The notes under the pieces: model-generated | The model's database searches: none | Seen by the model: only the letters and a program-made list of their open reading frames with translations | What the model was told of the DNA's origin: nothing | Source: Pusillimonas sp. T2 | Lineage (GTDB): Bacteria; Pseudomonadota; Gammaproteobacteria; Burkholderiales; Burkholderiaceae_B | DNA: 64,000 nt | Reading direction: 5' to 3' | Assembly: GCF_002236805.1 (NCBI RefSeq) | Contig: NZ_NIQA01000002.1 | Span: 300,783 to 364,782 of the forward strand | Shown here: positions 42,129 to 51,854 of the stretch, in pieces | How positions within the stretch are numbered: position 1 is the stretch's first letter | Layout: every line of letters starts with the position of its first letter | Translations under genes and position numbers: made by a program

Positions 42129-43358
42129 GTGACTAAACATCCTTCACGCTGGAAGCTATTCCTGGGGCTTGGTCTGGTCGTTATCCTTGGGCTGTGGGGC
42201 TGGCGAACGTGGCAAGGCCCTGTCGTTATTGGTTATAGAGTCGAAACAACCCCGTTGGTCCAACAGGTTGTCGCCACAGGGCGGGTCGTCGCTAACTCGC
42301 GCGCCCAGGTGGGCAGCGAAATCACCGCGGTTGTCACCGAACGCCGGGTGCGCGAAGGCGACAGCGTGAAGCGCGGTGACGTTTTGCTGGTGCTACGCGC
42401 CGATGCCCTGAAAGCTCGCGTCGAAGAGGCCCGTGCTGCGCTCGACTTACTGCGCACCGCACAGCGCCCTCAGGCCCAGGCAACGTTGGCGCGCACCGAA
42501 TCACAACTTGCACAAGCAAAGCGCGAACTCGACCGACGCAAAAAACTGCTCGATACGCGCGCGGTGCCCAAAGAAGATGTAGAACAGGCCGAGAATGCCG
42601 TGGCCATTGCGTTGGCGGCCGCTCGCCAGGCACGCATCGATGCCCAGGCGCTTGCACCCGATGGCGTACAAGAGTCGATCTTGCAAGAGCGCCTGCGAGC
42701 CGCCGAGGCCGATCTGGATAAAACTACGGTACGCGCCCAATTCGACGGCACGGTGCTGACACGCAACGTCGAACCCGGCGACCTGGTTCAGCCGGGCAAA
42801 ACACTGCTGGAAATCAGTACCGACGCCAACGCAGAGTTGCTGATCCCCATCGACGAACGCAACCTGGGCGTACTCAAGGTCGGCCAACCAGCCGTCGTCA
42901 TTGCCGATGCATACCCCGAGCGCCCATTCCCCGCGTATATCAGCTCCATTGCCCCCGCCATCGACCCCGAGCGCGGTACCGTCGATGTACGCCTATTGGC
43001 GACGCCAGAGCCCGACTTCCTGCGCCAAGACCTGACCATCACTGTCACCATCACAACAGGCGAACGTGATACTGCCATCGTCGTACCCAACGATGCATTG
43101 TTCCGTTTGGCCAATGGCGCAACAGCAGTTTGGCGTTACGAACACGGCAAGCTGATATCTACCGAGGTCAAAACAGGTTTGCGGGGGCAATCGTTGACCG
43201 AAGTGACCGAAGGGCTGTCAGCAGAAGACCTGATAGCCCGTGCCGGCGCTGCCTTTGAGCCCGACCAGCGCGTGCGCCTGAACGTTGTGCCCATGCCCGA
43301 CTCGGCGTCGACACGGCCTGCGTCTACTGCTGGCGAGACCCCCATGAAGTTCAACTAG
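42129..43358 (+). CDS. HlyD/MacA-type periplasmic adaptor (DevB-like)
   Basis: This 409-residue membrane-fusion protein has an N-terminal anchor (LFLGLGLVVILGLWGWRTW) and a lipoyl/barrel-sandwich half (VVATGRVVANSRAQVGSEI). A coiled-coil hairpin follows at about 90-190, then the second half and beta-barrel (DLVQPGKTLLEISTDANAELLIPIDERNLG). It should link an ABC exporter to the outer membrane. The start is GTG, 20 bp after litR, so cotranscription with the photoreceptor is possible. The following genes encode the permease and ATPase, giving a DevBCA or MacAB-like set; no outer-membrane channel gene is present. The substrate is unknown. Confidence 0.88.
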   Translation: MTKHPSRWKLFLGLGLVVILGLWGWRTWQGPVVIGYRVETTPLVQQVVATGRVVANSRAQVGSEITAVVTERRVREGDSVKRGDVLLVLRADALKARVEEARAALDLLRTAQRPQAQATLARTESQLAQAKRELDRRKKLLDTRAVPKEDVEQAENAVAIALAAARQARIDAQALAPDGVQESILQERLRAAEADLDKTTVRAQFDGTVLTRNVEPGDLVQPGKTLLEISTDANAELLIPIDERNLGVLKVGQPAVVIADAYPERPFPAYISSIAPAIDPERGTVDVRLLATPEPDFLRQDLTITVTITTGERDTAIVVPNDALFRLANGATAVWRYEHGKLISTEVKTGLRGQSLTEVTEGLSAEDLIARAGAAFEPDQRVRLNVVPMPDSASTRPASTAGETPMKFN

Positions 43359-43369
43359 GTACGGCCACC

Positions 43370-44575
43370 ATGCATTGGCTGGAAACCACTGTCGCGCTCA
43401 AATTCCTGCGTCAGAACATGACCCAGACCCTACTGATCCTGGTAGGCATTGCCGTTGGGGTCTCGGTCATTGTGTTCATCACCACCCTGATCAATGGCCT
43501 GCAGGCAAACATCATCGATCGCACGCTAGGCACCCAATCGCATATTCGGGTCGAGCCCCCCGACGAACGCAACCTGATCGCCCCCCTTGCCAGCAACACA
43601 CGCCGTCTGCTACTTGAGGACCCCCGCGCCCAACGGCTGCGCTCTGTCAACAACTGGCAAGCCGTCCAGCAAACGCTCGATACCCTGCCCGAAGTCACCG
43701 CTGTTTCTCCTGTCATTTCGGGGCCTGCCTTTGCACGACGTGGCAACGTGCTGAAGTCGGTATCACTGGTCGGCATCGACCCGCAGCGTTATCAAAAGAT
43801 TATTCCGGTGCAAGAGGACATCATCGAGGGACAGTTCCGGGTTGGCGCCGGTGATGCCGTCATTGGTGCCTTGCTCGCCCGCGACCTGGGCATGCGAACC
43901 GGCAGCAAATTACGAATCGAATCAGGCGACGGCCGCACAGCAACCGTCACCATTGCGGGCATCTTCGAGCTAGGCGTGCGCGAACTCGATTTACGTTATA
44001 TCTATCTCGACCTCAAACAAGCTCAATCACTGCTCGACCTGCCCGGCGCCGTCACCGTTATCGACGTGACCGTCAATGACTTGTTTCAGGCCGACCAAAT
44101 TGCCGCGCGCATCGGACGTCTGACAGGACTAAAGGCTGAAAGCTGGATCGAAACCAACGCCCAGCTCATGAACGCATTAAGCTCGCAACGGCTGTCCACC
44201 ACCATGATCAGCTTCTTTGTGGCCATGTCGGTCGCGTTCGGCATTGCCAGCGTTCTGGCGATCAGCGTGACGCAGCGCACCCGCGAAATCGGCATTTTGC
44301 GGGCCATGGGCATGCAGCGCGGCCAGATGCTGCAGGTATTTCTGGTACAAGGGGCCGTGCTGGGGCTGGCGGGCTCGGCCGCCGGGTCGGCTGTGGGCTA
44401 CGCGCTGGTATGGTCGTTCAACACCTTTGGCCCCAAGCTGTTTTATATCCCGCTCATGCCCAGCTTGATTCCAACCACCATGCTAGCTGCCATGGTTACC
44501 GGTGTACTGGCGGCCATGGTGCCCGCGTGGCGAGCCGCACGACTAGACCCCGTCGAGGCGATAAGATATGTCTGA
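43370..44575 (+). CDS. FtsX/MacB-type ABC exporter permease (DevC-like)
   Basis: This 401-residue permease has TM1 at about 18-40, a large periplasmic domain (about 45-270), and three C-terminal helices. The FtsX signature is SVTQRTREIGILRAMGMQRGQM, with [18 protein letters not shown] at the end. These mechanotransmission permeases do not open a channel but drive the periplasmic adaptor. It starts 11 bp after the adaptor gene and overlaps the ATPase gene by 8 nt. Confidence 0.9.
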   Translation: MHWLETTVALKFLRQNMTQTLLILVGIAVGVSVIVFITTLINGLQANIIDRTLGTQSHIRVEPPDERNLIAPLASNTRRLLLEDPRAQRLRSVNNWQAVQQTLDTLPEVTAVSPVISGPAFARRGNVLKSVSLVGIDPQRYQKIIPVQEDIIEGQFRVGAGDAVIGALLARDLGMRTGSKLRIESGDGRTATVTIAGIFELGVRELDLRYIYLDLKQAQSLLDLPGAVTVIDVTVNDLFQADQIAARIGRLTGLKAESWIETNAQLMNALSSQRLSTTMISFFVAMSVAFGIASVLAISVTQRTREIGILRAMGMQRGQMLQVFLVQGAVLGLAGSAAGSAVGYALVWSFNTFGPKLFYIPLMPSLIPTTMLAAMVTGVLAAMVPAWRAARLDPVEAIRYV

Positions 44576-45299
44576 CGTCGCCCAGCCAGTATTGGCCCTG
44601 GAGGCCCTGAAAAAATCGTACAACATAGGCAAACCCAACGAACTTGAGGTGCTGCACGGCATCGACTTGACCCTCAGGCGCGGCGAATTTACGGCGCTTG
44701 TCGGCCCGTCAGGGTCGGGTAAAAGCACGCTGCTCAACCTGTTGGGCCTGCTCGACCAACCTACCGCCGGCGAGCTTTACCTGATGGGCCAACCCACACG
44801 CACCATGGACGACGAAACCCTGACCACCATGCGTAGCCGCCATATCGGGTTTGTCTTTCAGTTTCATCATTTGATACCAGCCTTTAATGTGCTGGACAAT
44901 GTGCTGATGCCCATGATGATCCGGCAGGGTCGACCCAACGCCGAAATGCGCGACCGCGCGTTGCAGTTGCTGGATCAGGTCGGACTGAACCGGTTTACCG
45001 ACCGGAAACCGGGGGACTTATCGGGCGGACAGCAACAACGCGTAGCGATTGCGCGCGCCTTGATGACACGCCCCAATTTGATTTTGGCCGACGAGCCGAC
45101 CGGCAACCTTGATACCCAAACCGCGGCTGGCGTGTTTGACGTCTTCAGAGAATTTAATGAAACCTATGGGTGCGCGGTACTGATCGTAACGCACGACCCA
45201 CGGTTATCGGCCGTCTGTGACCGAACGATTACGCTGATTGACGGAAACATTGCGTCAGATGAGTCAAGACTGGGCAACGCGGCCCATAAGCCAGGCTAA
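44568..45299 (+). CDS. ABC transporter ATPase of the DevBCA/MacAB-like exporter
   Basis: This 243-residue nucleotide-binding protein has Walker [10 protein letters not shown], signature [15 protein letters not shown], Walker [14 protein letters not shown] and the H-loop histidine in VTHD. It is of the LolD/MacB ATPase type, which pairs with FtsX-fold permeases. The gene overlaps the permease stop by 8 nt, which confirms the partnership. It ends 10 bp before the convergent EAL gene. Confidence 0.93.
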   Translation: MSDVAQPVLALEALKKSYNIGKPNELEVLHGIDLTLRRGEFTALVGPSGSGKSTLLNLLGLLDQPTAGELYLMGQPTRTMDDETLTTMRSRHIGFVFQFHHLIPAFNVLDNVLMPMMIRQGRPNAEMRDRALQLLDQVGLNRFTDRKPGDLSGGQQQRVAIARALMTRPNLILADEPTGNLDTQTAAGVFDVFREFNETYGCAVLIVTHDPRLSAVCDRTITLIDGNIASDESRLGNAAHKPG

Positions 45300-45308
45300 C
45301 CCGCCAGA

Positions 45309-46064
45309 TTAAACAGCGGGCCACTGAACCCCGTTGGGCTGGGCGCAAGACTCGAACAAGGGCTTGCTGAACAAATACCCCTGCATCAGACTTATGCCCA
45401 GGTCGCGCAAGCATTTGTACTCGTCAACGACCTCAACGCCTTCGGCCACCAAAGCAATATCCAGTTCAGTGGCAATATCGGCAATGCCTCGCACAATGGC
45501 GCGGCGCGATTTGCTTTCGTGAATATTACGCACCAGGCCCATGTCGAGCTTGATGATATCGGGATGAAAATCGGCCAACAAGTTCAGCCCCGCATAACCC
45601 GCACCAAAGTCATCAATTGCCGTTTTAAAGCCAATGCGCTGGTATTCGGACAACACCTTGGCCAGCCACTTGCCATCGTTCACCTGCTCACCCTCTACCG
45701 TTTCGAAAATAATACGGTCGATGGGGAAGTTGAACTGCCGCGCGGCCTCGAGCGTAGTGCGTATGCACAATTCGGGCTTGTAGATGGCGTTGGGCATGAA
45801 ATTGATAGACAGCTTTGACGGCAAGCCGATACTGGCGGCCGTTTTAATGGCTTTTACCCGGCAGGCCTGGTCAAACTGATAACGGTTATCTTCGTTGACC
45901 TTTGATAACACCGAGAACGCAGACTCGCCCGCTGCACCGCGCACCAGGGCTTCGTGTGCAAAAACGTCTTGCTTGCCAACGTCGAGGATGGGCTGATAAG
46001 CGTAACTGAACTCGAAGTCTAGAGGCTGGCCATCTCGGCAGGCAGAACAGGGACGTACGGTCAT
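45309..46064 (-). CDS. Stand-alone EAL phosphodiesterase (BLUF-EAL-like catalytic domain)
   Basis: This 251-residue protein is a lone EAL domain for c-di-GMP hydrolysis. Catalytic residues are present: E38 in EALVRG, N88 (INFMPN), E121/E124 (FETVEGE), D151-D152 (DDFGAGYAGL), K172 (KLDMG) and E208 (AEGVE). The wording YAYQPILD...EALVRG...NRYQFDQACRVKAI resembles the EAL half of BLUF photoreceptors such as BlrP1, but no BLUF domain precedes it. A CSAC motif at residues 6-9 could bind metal or form a disulfide. It is transcribed alone, convergent with the exporter genes. Confidence 0.88.
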   Translation of the reverse strand: MTVRPCSACRDGQPLDFEFSYAYQPILDVGKQDVFAHEALVRGAAGESAFSVLSKVNEDNRYQFDQACRVKAIKTAASIGLPSKLSINFMPNAIYKPELCIRTTLEAARQFNFPIDRIIFETVEGEQVNDGKWLAKVLSEYQRIGFKTAIDDFGAGYAGLNLLADFHPDIIKLDMGLVRNIHESKSRRAIVRGIADIATELDIALVAEGVEVVDEYKCLRDLGISLMQGYLFSKPLFESCAQPNGVQWPAV

Positions 46065-46137
46065 GGGCGCGGGCCTTCCTTAAGCAGGCAATGTTGTGGC
46101 ACCGATGATAACAAAAGACCGCACGCTGTCACGAGTG

Positions 46138-47745
46138 TTACACGGGTTGATATGTAACCATTGCAGGTGCTTGACGCCCGCCCAGGTTAAACACCCCCAT
46201 CACATCCAGCAAATGCCCCGCCTGATGACTTAACCCACCGGCGGCAGCCGCAGACGCCTCGACCAGTGTGGCATTTTGTTGCGTCAGCTGCGTCAAGCCG
46301 GCCACGGCGACATTGACCTGCGCGATACCGTCGGTTTGCTCTTGCGTCGCCCGACTGATTTCCTGAATCAGGTCAGCCACCTGACTGACCTCGTGAACAA
46401 TATCAGACATGGCACGCCCGGCTTGTTCAACCATATGACTACCTTCGTCGACTTTTTGCGTACTGTTCAGAATCAGTTGCTTGATATCACGGGCAGCCGC
46501 GGCGCTTTTCTGGGCCAGCCCACGCACCTCGCTGGCGACAACGGCAAAACCACGCCCCTGCTCGCCGGCACGGGCGGCCTCAACCGCTGCATTCAAAGCC
46601 AGAATATTCGTCTGAAACGCGATGGTGTCGATCACCCCAATAATGTCGACTACCCGACGTGAGGCCTGGCTAATATCGCTCATGGTCTGCACCACCGCAT
46701 TAACCACTTCACCACCATGCTGTGCCGAATGTCGTGCCGTCAGCGCCATATTGGCGGCCTGCTGGGCCACACCCGCATTGCTGGATACGGTGCCTGCCAA
46801 TTGCTCCATGGCAGCGGCAGCTTGGGTCAGGCTGGCCACCTGTTCGTCAGTGCGGCGCGCCAAATCAGTATTCCCTCCGGCAATCTGGTGTGCCCCTTCA
46901 GCAATGCTGTTGCTGCTGGCGTGCACTTGCCCAACAGCAGCACTCAGCGCCAAACGCATCCGCTCCATGGCCAGCATTACGCTACCCGACCGTGCCCGTC
47001 GTACATCGACTTCGGTCGCCAGGTCGCCATGCGCCACGGCATTAACGACACGCACGACGTCAGCCGGCTCTCCACCTAACTGACGAACCAGACCACGCGT
47101 CAGAAACGTTCCCAGAACAATGGCTAGCAAAGCGCCGAAAGCCGTCAACGCACCAAGCCGGATGACGGCGTCGTCGTAAACAGCCGTCGTTTGGTCGGCC
47201 AGGGCGGCAGACGTGTTCTGCTTGTTCATGACCACCATATTGACCATCATTTCGGCCATTTCACCTTGCATCACGGCGTTCGCCAAGGCGGCCTCATAGG
47301 CCGCAACAGACGACACGTCCATTTCTGCCGCCTCAAGCTGGCTGGCAAACGCTTCAAGTGCTTCGGCATAGCCCATGACAGCCTTCGCGGCATCAGCCAC
47401 TGTGGCCTGCTCGTCAGGCGTTTGCGATAGCGCAGCAAGCTTTTCGATTTCTGCAGAAGCCCCCTGGAGATGATCGCGCATGGCATACACCTGGCCAATG
47501 CTGGTGCCCTTGTCAGATGCCAGCAGCGCCGCCCGCGCTGCGCTACCTGCCGCCACCAGACGCAACTGTGTTTGCGATGCGTGACGAATGCCCGCCACCT
47601 CTTGCGAGTACATGAGCCGGGCCATTTGATTGACCTGGCTAGTGGCCTGCAAACCCAGCGCACCGATAAGCGCAGCGATAGCCGCTACAGCCAGGAAACC
47701 CAAAATTAACTTGACGCCAACGCGCCAACCTCGAAACCAACGCAT
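46138..47745 (-). CDS. Methyl-accepting chemotaxis protein
   Basis: This 535-residue chemoreceptor has TM1 at about 10-31 (LILGFLAVAAIAALIGALGL), a short helical periplasmic sensor (about 32-190), TM2 at about 192-213, then a HAMP domain. The signalling tip is [54 protein letters not shown]. The periplasmic part is unlike that of the receptor at 31650, so the two should sense different signals. No CheR-binding tail is seen. It is monocistronic. Confidence 0.92.
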   Translation of the reverse strand: MRWFRGWRVGVKLILGFLAVAAIAALIGALGLQATSQVNQMARLMYSQEVAGIRHASQTQLRLVAAGSAARAALLASDKGTSIGQVYAMRDHLQGASAEIEKLAALSQTPDEQATVADAAKAVMGYAEALEAFASQLEAAEMDVSSVAAYEAALANAVMQGEMAEMMVNMVVMNKQNTSAALADQTTAVYDDAVIRLGALTAFGALLAIVLGTFLTRGLVRQLGGEPADVVRVVNAVAHGDLATEVDVRRARSGSVMLAMERMRLALSAAVGQVHASSNSIAEGAHQIAGGNTDLARRTDEQVASLTQAAAAMEQLAGTVSSNAGVAQQAANMALTARHSAQHGGEVVNAVVQTMSDISQASRRVVDIIGVIDTIAFQTNILALNAAVEAARAGEQGRGFAVVASEVRGLAQKSAAAARDIKQLILNSTQKVDEGSHMVEQAGRAMSDIVHEVSQVADLIQEISRATQEQTDGIAQVNVAVAGLTQLTQQNATLVEASAAAAGGLSHQAGHLLDVMGVFNLGGRQAPAMVTYQPV

Positions 47746-47847
47746 AGAAAGCTCGTTTGCCTTTGAACCAAAACGGGCTTGATACTAACCAGCGTAGATT
47801 GCAAGAGTTTTACGACCTGACAAAAAGTCCTGGTAGAACAACGGACG

Positions 47848-48699
47848 CTAGCGCAGCACCAACATAGACACCGGGCTGGTGCGCAGCAACGTAGACGTAG
47901 TGCTCCCCATAATCAGGTGACGAATGCGCGAATGGCCATAGGCGCCCATGACCAGCACATCGGCCTGACACTCGAGCACATAATCACGAATGACCTGCTC
48001 GGCCTCGCCTACCCGCACGACATCGCTCACCGCAAAGCCTTCGCTTTCGAGGCTTTCGTGGGCCTGGGCAAGACTTTCGCGCACCGAAGCGCTCGGATCG
48101 CCCGCTACCAGCAAATGGCAGTCGAGTCCTTTAAGCAACGGGCTGGCCGCCACCATTTGCACCATTTTCATGGCCGTATCGCTTCCATCGAAAGCAATCA
48201 CAAAGCGCTCCGGCGCCTTGTATGCGCCATTGACGACCATCACCGGACGTTGCAGGCTGCGCACCACCCGCTCGGCATTCTGGTCGAGGTACCAACGCGA
48301 TGACCCCGCCTGCTCGTGCTGCCCCATAACAACCAAACGGGTGTCAGGTTCGATGTCGAGCAAGGTTTCTGCCAACGCACCATGGCGCTGCACGGTATCC
48401 ACGGCCGACACACCGCCCGCCTCGGCGCGCTGACGCGCCGCCTGCAAAATCTGGCGACCATGCTCTTGCGCAAGTTTGCTGCGCTCTTCGTCAAGTGCGC
48501 TCAGTTGCTCCAGCAGACTCTCGTGGCTATCAATGCCAATAGCACCGCTGTAATCACTAATACTGGCGCGCTCTGGGTGACGGTCGAGCACATGCAGGAA
48601 CTCAAGCTTGACGTCCAGCAAGCGAGCGGCCCAGATGGCAAAATCGCAAACCACCGCTGCGCGGGTCGAATCATCAATACACGCGACAACTTTATTCAT
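47848..48699 (-). CDS. Tandem universal stress protein
   Basis: This 283-residue protein consists of two UspA domains (about 1-145 and 150-283). The second domain ends with the ATP-binding signature MGAYGHSRIRHLIMGSTTS; the first has the degenerate VVMGQHEQAG, so probably only one half binds nucleotide. Tandem Usp proteins act under stress, often beside ion transporters. It starts 10 bp after the SulP gene on the same strand, implying cotranscription and perhaps regulation of that carrier. Confidence 0.9.
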   Translation of the reverse strand: MNKVVACIDDSTRAAVVCDFAIWAARLLDVKLEFLHVLDRHPERASISDYSGAIGIDSHESLLEQLSALDEERSKLAQEHGRQILQAARQRAEAGGVSAVDTVQRHGALAETLLDIEPDTRLVVMGQHEQAGSSRWYLDQNAERVVRSLQRPVMVVNGAYKAPERFVIAFDGSDTAMKMVQMVAASPLLKGLDCHLLVAGDPSASVRESLAQAHESLESEGFAVSDVVRVGEAEQVIRDYVLECQADVLVMGAYGHSRIRHLIMGSTTSTLLRTSPVSMLVLR

Positions 48700-48709
48700 G
48701 GAATTCTCC

Positions 48710-50191
48710 TTAGTGCCCCATCAGGCGATCAATGGCGCCGGGTTTATCGTGAATGGCAAATTGGTCGACCAACGTCGCCGAAGCGGCATCCAAACCAATC
48801 ACCTCGACCTCGGCCCCTTCGCGGCGAAACTTAAGGACCACAGCATCGAGAGCACCGACAGCGGTGATGTCCCAGAAACAGGCCCGACTGACATCAATAC
48901 GCACACGTTCAATGGCCTCTTTAAAGTCGAACGACTGGCCAAAGGTGTCGGCAGACGCAAAAAACACCTGTCCAACCACCTGATAAACACGGATACGACC
49001 TTCGTTTTCGGCGCGGGATTCGACTCGTAGAACACGGCCCACTTTATGTGCAAAGAATATGCCGCTGAGCAAGACCCCGACAAAAACGCCTTTGGCCAGG
49101 TCGTGCGTTGCCACAACCACAGCAACGGTAGCCACCATCACGATACTGGACGTTTTCGGATGCGTAAACAGTTCGCGCAAAGACGACCACTTGAAGGTAC
49201 CGATGGAGACCATGATCATCACGGCAACCAACGCCGCCATAGGAATCTGGCTGACCCATTCATCCAGAAACACCACCAGAATCAGCAGGACAACGCCCGC
49301 CACAAACGCCGACAGACGCCCGCGCCCGCCTGACTTTACGTTAATTACCGACTGACCGATCATGGCGCAACCGGCCATCCCGCCCATCAAGCCTGACGCA
49401 ATATTGGCCAAGCCCTGACCCGTACACTCACGATTCTTGTTGCTGGGTGTATCAGTCAGCTCATCAACAATCGACGCCGTCATCATTGACTCAAGCAACC
49501 CGACAACAGCCAGCGTCGCTGCATACGGAAAAATGATCTGCAAGGTTTCCAACGTTAACGGCACATCGGGCAGTAGGAATACCGGCAGGCTATCAGGCAA
49601 CTCGCCCATATCGCCCACCGTTCGAATATCGAAGCCGAAATACATTGACACCGCCGTCAGCAGCACGATGCACACCAAAGGCGACGGCACCGCCCGCGTC
49701 AACCGTGGGAAAAGATAAATAATGGCCAGACCAACCGCTACCATGGGGTAGACCATCCAGTTCACATTGATCAATTCCGGCAACTGCGCCATAAAAATCA
49801 GTATGGCCAACGCGTTCACAAAGCCCGTCACCACCGACTTCGACACAAAGCGCATAAGCGCCCCAAGCCGCAGCCACCCAGCAAAAATCTGTAACACGCC
49901 GGTCAATAGCGTGGCCGCCAACAGGTACTCCAGCCCGTGTGACTTGACCAACGTCACCATCACCAACGCCATCGCACCGGTTGCGGCAGAGATCATGCCC
50001 GGGCGACCACCGGCAAATGCGATAACCACCGCAATACAGAAAGAAGCATACAAACCCACCTTGGGGTCGACACCGGCAATAATAGAAAACGCAATGGCCT
50101 CGGGAATCAGCGCCAGCGCAACGACCAGCCCGGACAGCACATCACCACGAATGTTCGAGAACCATTCGTCTCGCATTCTTTCAAACGACAT
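48710..50191 (-). CDS. SulP-family anion transporter with STAS domain (BicA-like branch)
   Basis: This 493-residue carrier has the SulP core (about 15-400), with [30 protein letters not shown] near the start, and a STAS domain at about 400-480. This shorter branch (about 490 residues) includes Na+/bicarbonate carriers such as BicA as well as sulfate carriers; the anion cannot be assigned. ATG 50191 was chosen because an in-frame upstream extension of 16 residues has no family match. It precedes the universal stress protein gene by 10 bp. It is distinct from the SulP at 14664. Confidence 0.87.
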   Translation of the reverse strand: MSFERMRDEWFSNIRGDVLSGLVVALALIPEAIAFSIIAGVDPKVGLYASFCIAVVIAFAGGRPGMISAATGAMALVMVTLVKSHGLEYLLAATLLTGVLQIFAGWLRLGALMRFVSKSVVTGFVNALAILIFMAQLPELINVNWMVYPMVAVGLAIIYLFPRLTRAVPSPLVCIVLLTAVSMYFGFDIRTVGDMGELPDSLPVFLLPDVPLTLETLQIIFPYAATLAVVGLLESMMTASIVDELTDTPSNKNRECTGQGLANIASGLMGGMAGCAMIGQSVINVKSGGRGRLSAFVAGVVLLILVVFLDEWVSQIPMAALVAVMIMVSIGTFKWSSLRELFTHPKTSSIVMVATVAVVVATHDLAKGVFVGVLLSGIFFAHKVGRVLRVESRAENEGRIRVYQVVGQVFFASADTFGQSFDFKEAIERVRIDVSRACFWDITAVGALDAVVLKFRREGAEVEVIGLDAASATLVDQFAIHDKPGAIDRLMGH

Positions 50192-50268
50192 TAGAAACAA
50201 CCTGAAAATAAGCAGCGCGCCGATGCGTAAACACGTCATGCGGTCGGCAAAGAAACCAAAAAGGGATT

Positions 50269-50325
50269 GCCCCCGCCAAAACCGGGGGCCTGAAGCAAAA
50301 AGAAGGGCGCCGTAAAAATACGGCG
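50269..50325 (-). terminator. Two hairpins downstream of the K+ channel gene
   Basis: Two stems follow the channel stop codon (50427) in its direction of transcription. The first is a 7-bp CGCCGTA stem with a four-base loop (50308-50325) followed by a CTTCTTTTTGC run. The second is a 7-bp GCCCCCG stem (50269-50289) followed by CCCTTTTTGG. Either could end the channel transcript before the SulP start at 50191. Confidence 0.55.
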
Positions 50326-50426
50326 GGATCGTGCGTTACATGGGTAGACGACGTCGCTGGAGATTATGCAGAGCAAAAATTGTACACGACGCAGCCCTGG
50401 CGCCACCCGCGCGCGACCTCCCCGAA

Positions 50427-51335
50427 CTAACGCAGCGCATCGTCGGTTTCGTAGTCGGGCAACGCATGACCGCAGCTTTTGCAAAACTTTGCGTCAGCAT
50501 CGAGCCCGCTGGCCAGGCACTCGGGGCAGGTACGCGTATTAACGTGAGGCCAGAAACGCTGCGCGGTCAGTTCGGATGAAATGATGCCGGTGGGCACGGC
50601 CAGAATGCTCCAGCCAATAAGCATGGTAAACGACGTAATAGCGCGGCCCACATCGGTTTGCGGCGTGATGTCGCCAAACCCGACGGTTGTCAGGGTTGTA
50701 ATGGCAAAGTAGATTGAAGTGGGAATGCTGCTGAAGGGTGTACCGGGGCCGCCCTCGATAACGTACAACAACGTCCCGTTCACGGTAACAACAATGGCCA
50801 CCACCGACAAGAAAATGATGATTTTCCGGCGGCTGGCCAATAGCGCCTGACCCAACAGCGAATACTCGCGCACATAAGACGCCAGTTTCAAAAGCCGGAA
50901 AATGCGTAACAGCCGGAGCAGGCGCAGGTCGAACAAGGCGTGCAGTTCGGGCACGAAAACGGCGGCATAACTGGGCAAAATGGCCAGCAAGTCGACCACA
51001 CCATAAAAGCTGCGCGCGTACCGCAACGGCTGTTTGACGCAAGCCAGGCGCGCCACATATTCGACCGTAAACAACGCTGTAAAAACCCACTCGATCGTTG
51101 TCAGCGCCCCGCCATACTTCAGCCGGACGGCTTCGATGCTGTCGAGCATGACCACGGCAACACTTAACAAAATCGCGGCAATCAGCAGGAAATCGAACCA
51201 ACGCCCGAGGCGAGTATCAGCCTCGAAAATGACCACAAACAGCCGGTGACGAAACCCGTCTTCATAGCCCTCGAACTGCGGGGCCAGATGTGAGCGCGAC
51301 GGTGCTTTTTCGGGGGCTGGGGTGTGTTTAGTCAT
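50427..51335 (-). CDS. Voltage-gated K+ channel with C-terminal zinc ribbon
   Basis: This 302-residue six-helix channel has S1 at about 48-66, S4 with regularly spaced arginines (LRLLRLLRIFRLLKL, about 137-151), S5, a pore loop and S6. The K+ selectivity filter is TVGFGD (217-222). After S6, instead of an RCK domain, the cytoplasmic tail carries C270-x2-C273 and C285-x2-C288, a small zinc-ribbon pattern ending in CGHALP. It should form a tetrameric voltage-responsive potassium pathway. The ribbon may assist assembly or sense redox/metal. It follows the cytochrome c gene by 39 bp on the same strand. Confidence 0.9.
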   Translation of the reverse strand: MTKHTPAPEKAPSRSHLAPQFEGYEDGFRHRLFVVIFEADTRLGRWFDFLLIAAILLSVAVVMLDSIEAVRLKYGGALTTIEWVFTALFTVEYVARLACVKQPLRYARSFYGVVDLLAILPSYAAVFVPELHALFDLRLLRLLRIFRLLKLASYVREYSLLGQALLASRRKIIIFLSVVAIVVTVNGTLLYVIEGGPGTPFSSIPTSIYFAITTLTTVGFGDITPQTDVGRAITSFTMLIGWSILAVPTGIISSELTAQRFWPHVNTRTCPECLASGLDADAKFCKSCGHALPDYETDDALR

Positions 51336-51374
51336 GAGTGATGCAGCGGAACATGGTGGTCAAACAGCGCCCCT

Positions 51375-51854
51375 TTATTGCGGTTGCAGCGTCAGCTTGC
51401 GCTGAACGTCGAGCGCTTGCTTGGTCCAGTATGTTTTGATGTACGCCAGACTGGCACGGATTTCATCGTCGGACAAAACGCTGGCATAAGCAGGCATATC
51501 GCTTTCGTAGCCTGGCGGTGCCGTGACACCGGGCACCAGACCATTTTTGACAATATCAAATAAAACAGCGTCGGGGTGATGCCAGGTATGCCCTGAGATA
51601 TCGTGCGGTGGTGCAGGCAAGCGGCCATTGGCCAGACGGGTGCGCCAATTGGGCTGGCCTTCGAGTTGTGTACCGTGACAGGCAGCGCATTGCGCATGGT
51701 AAACCCGTCGGCCCACCTCGACCATGGCGCCGTCAGACGGGTCGATGTAAGCAGCCGACGCAGGCTTGAACCATACGCCATAGGCCCATACGGCCGCCAG
51801 CACCAGTAAGGCAACGACAAGGGCGCCGCCCCCCAACTTTTTAAGCGACACCAT
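51375..51854 (-). CDS. Membrane-anchored monoheme cytochrome c
   Basis: This 159-residue protein has an uncleaved N-terminal anchor (GALVVALLVLAAVWAYGVWF), a CAACH heme-binding site at 56-60, and probable axial Met120 in YESDMPAYASVLSD. The fold faces the periplasm and carries electrons. The start at 51854 overlaps the DUF3141 gene by 14 nt; an earlier start would add non-hydrophobic residues before the anchor. Its electron partner is unknown; it lies between a DUF3141 protein and a K+ channel, with no oxidase or dehydrogenase gene beside it. Confidence 0.9.
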   Translation of the reverse strand: MVSLKKLGGGALVVALLVLAAVWAYGVWFKPASAAYIDPSDGAMVEVGRRVYHAQCAACHGTQLEGQPNWRTRLANGRLPAPPHDISGHTWHHPDAVLFDIVKNGLVPGVTAPPGYESDMPAYASVLSDDEIRASLAYIKTYWTKQALDVQRKLTLQPQ

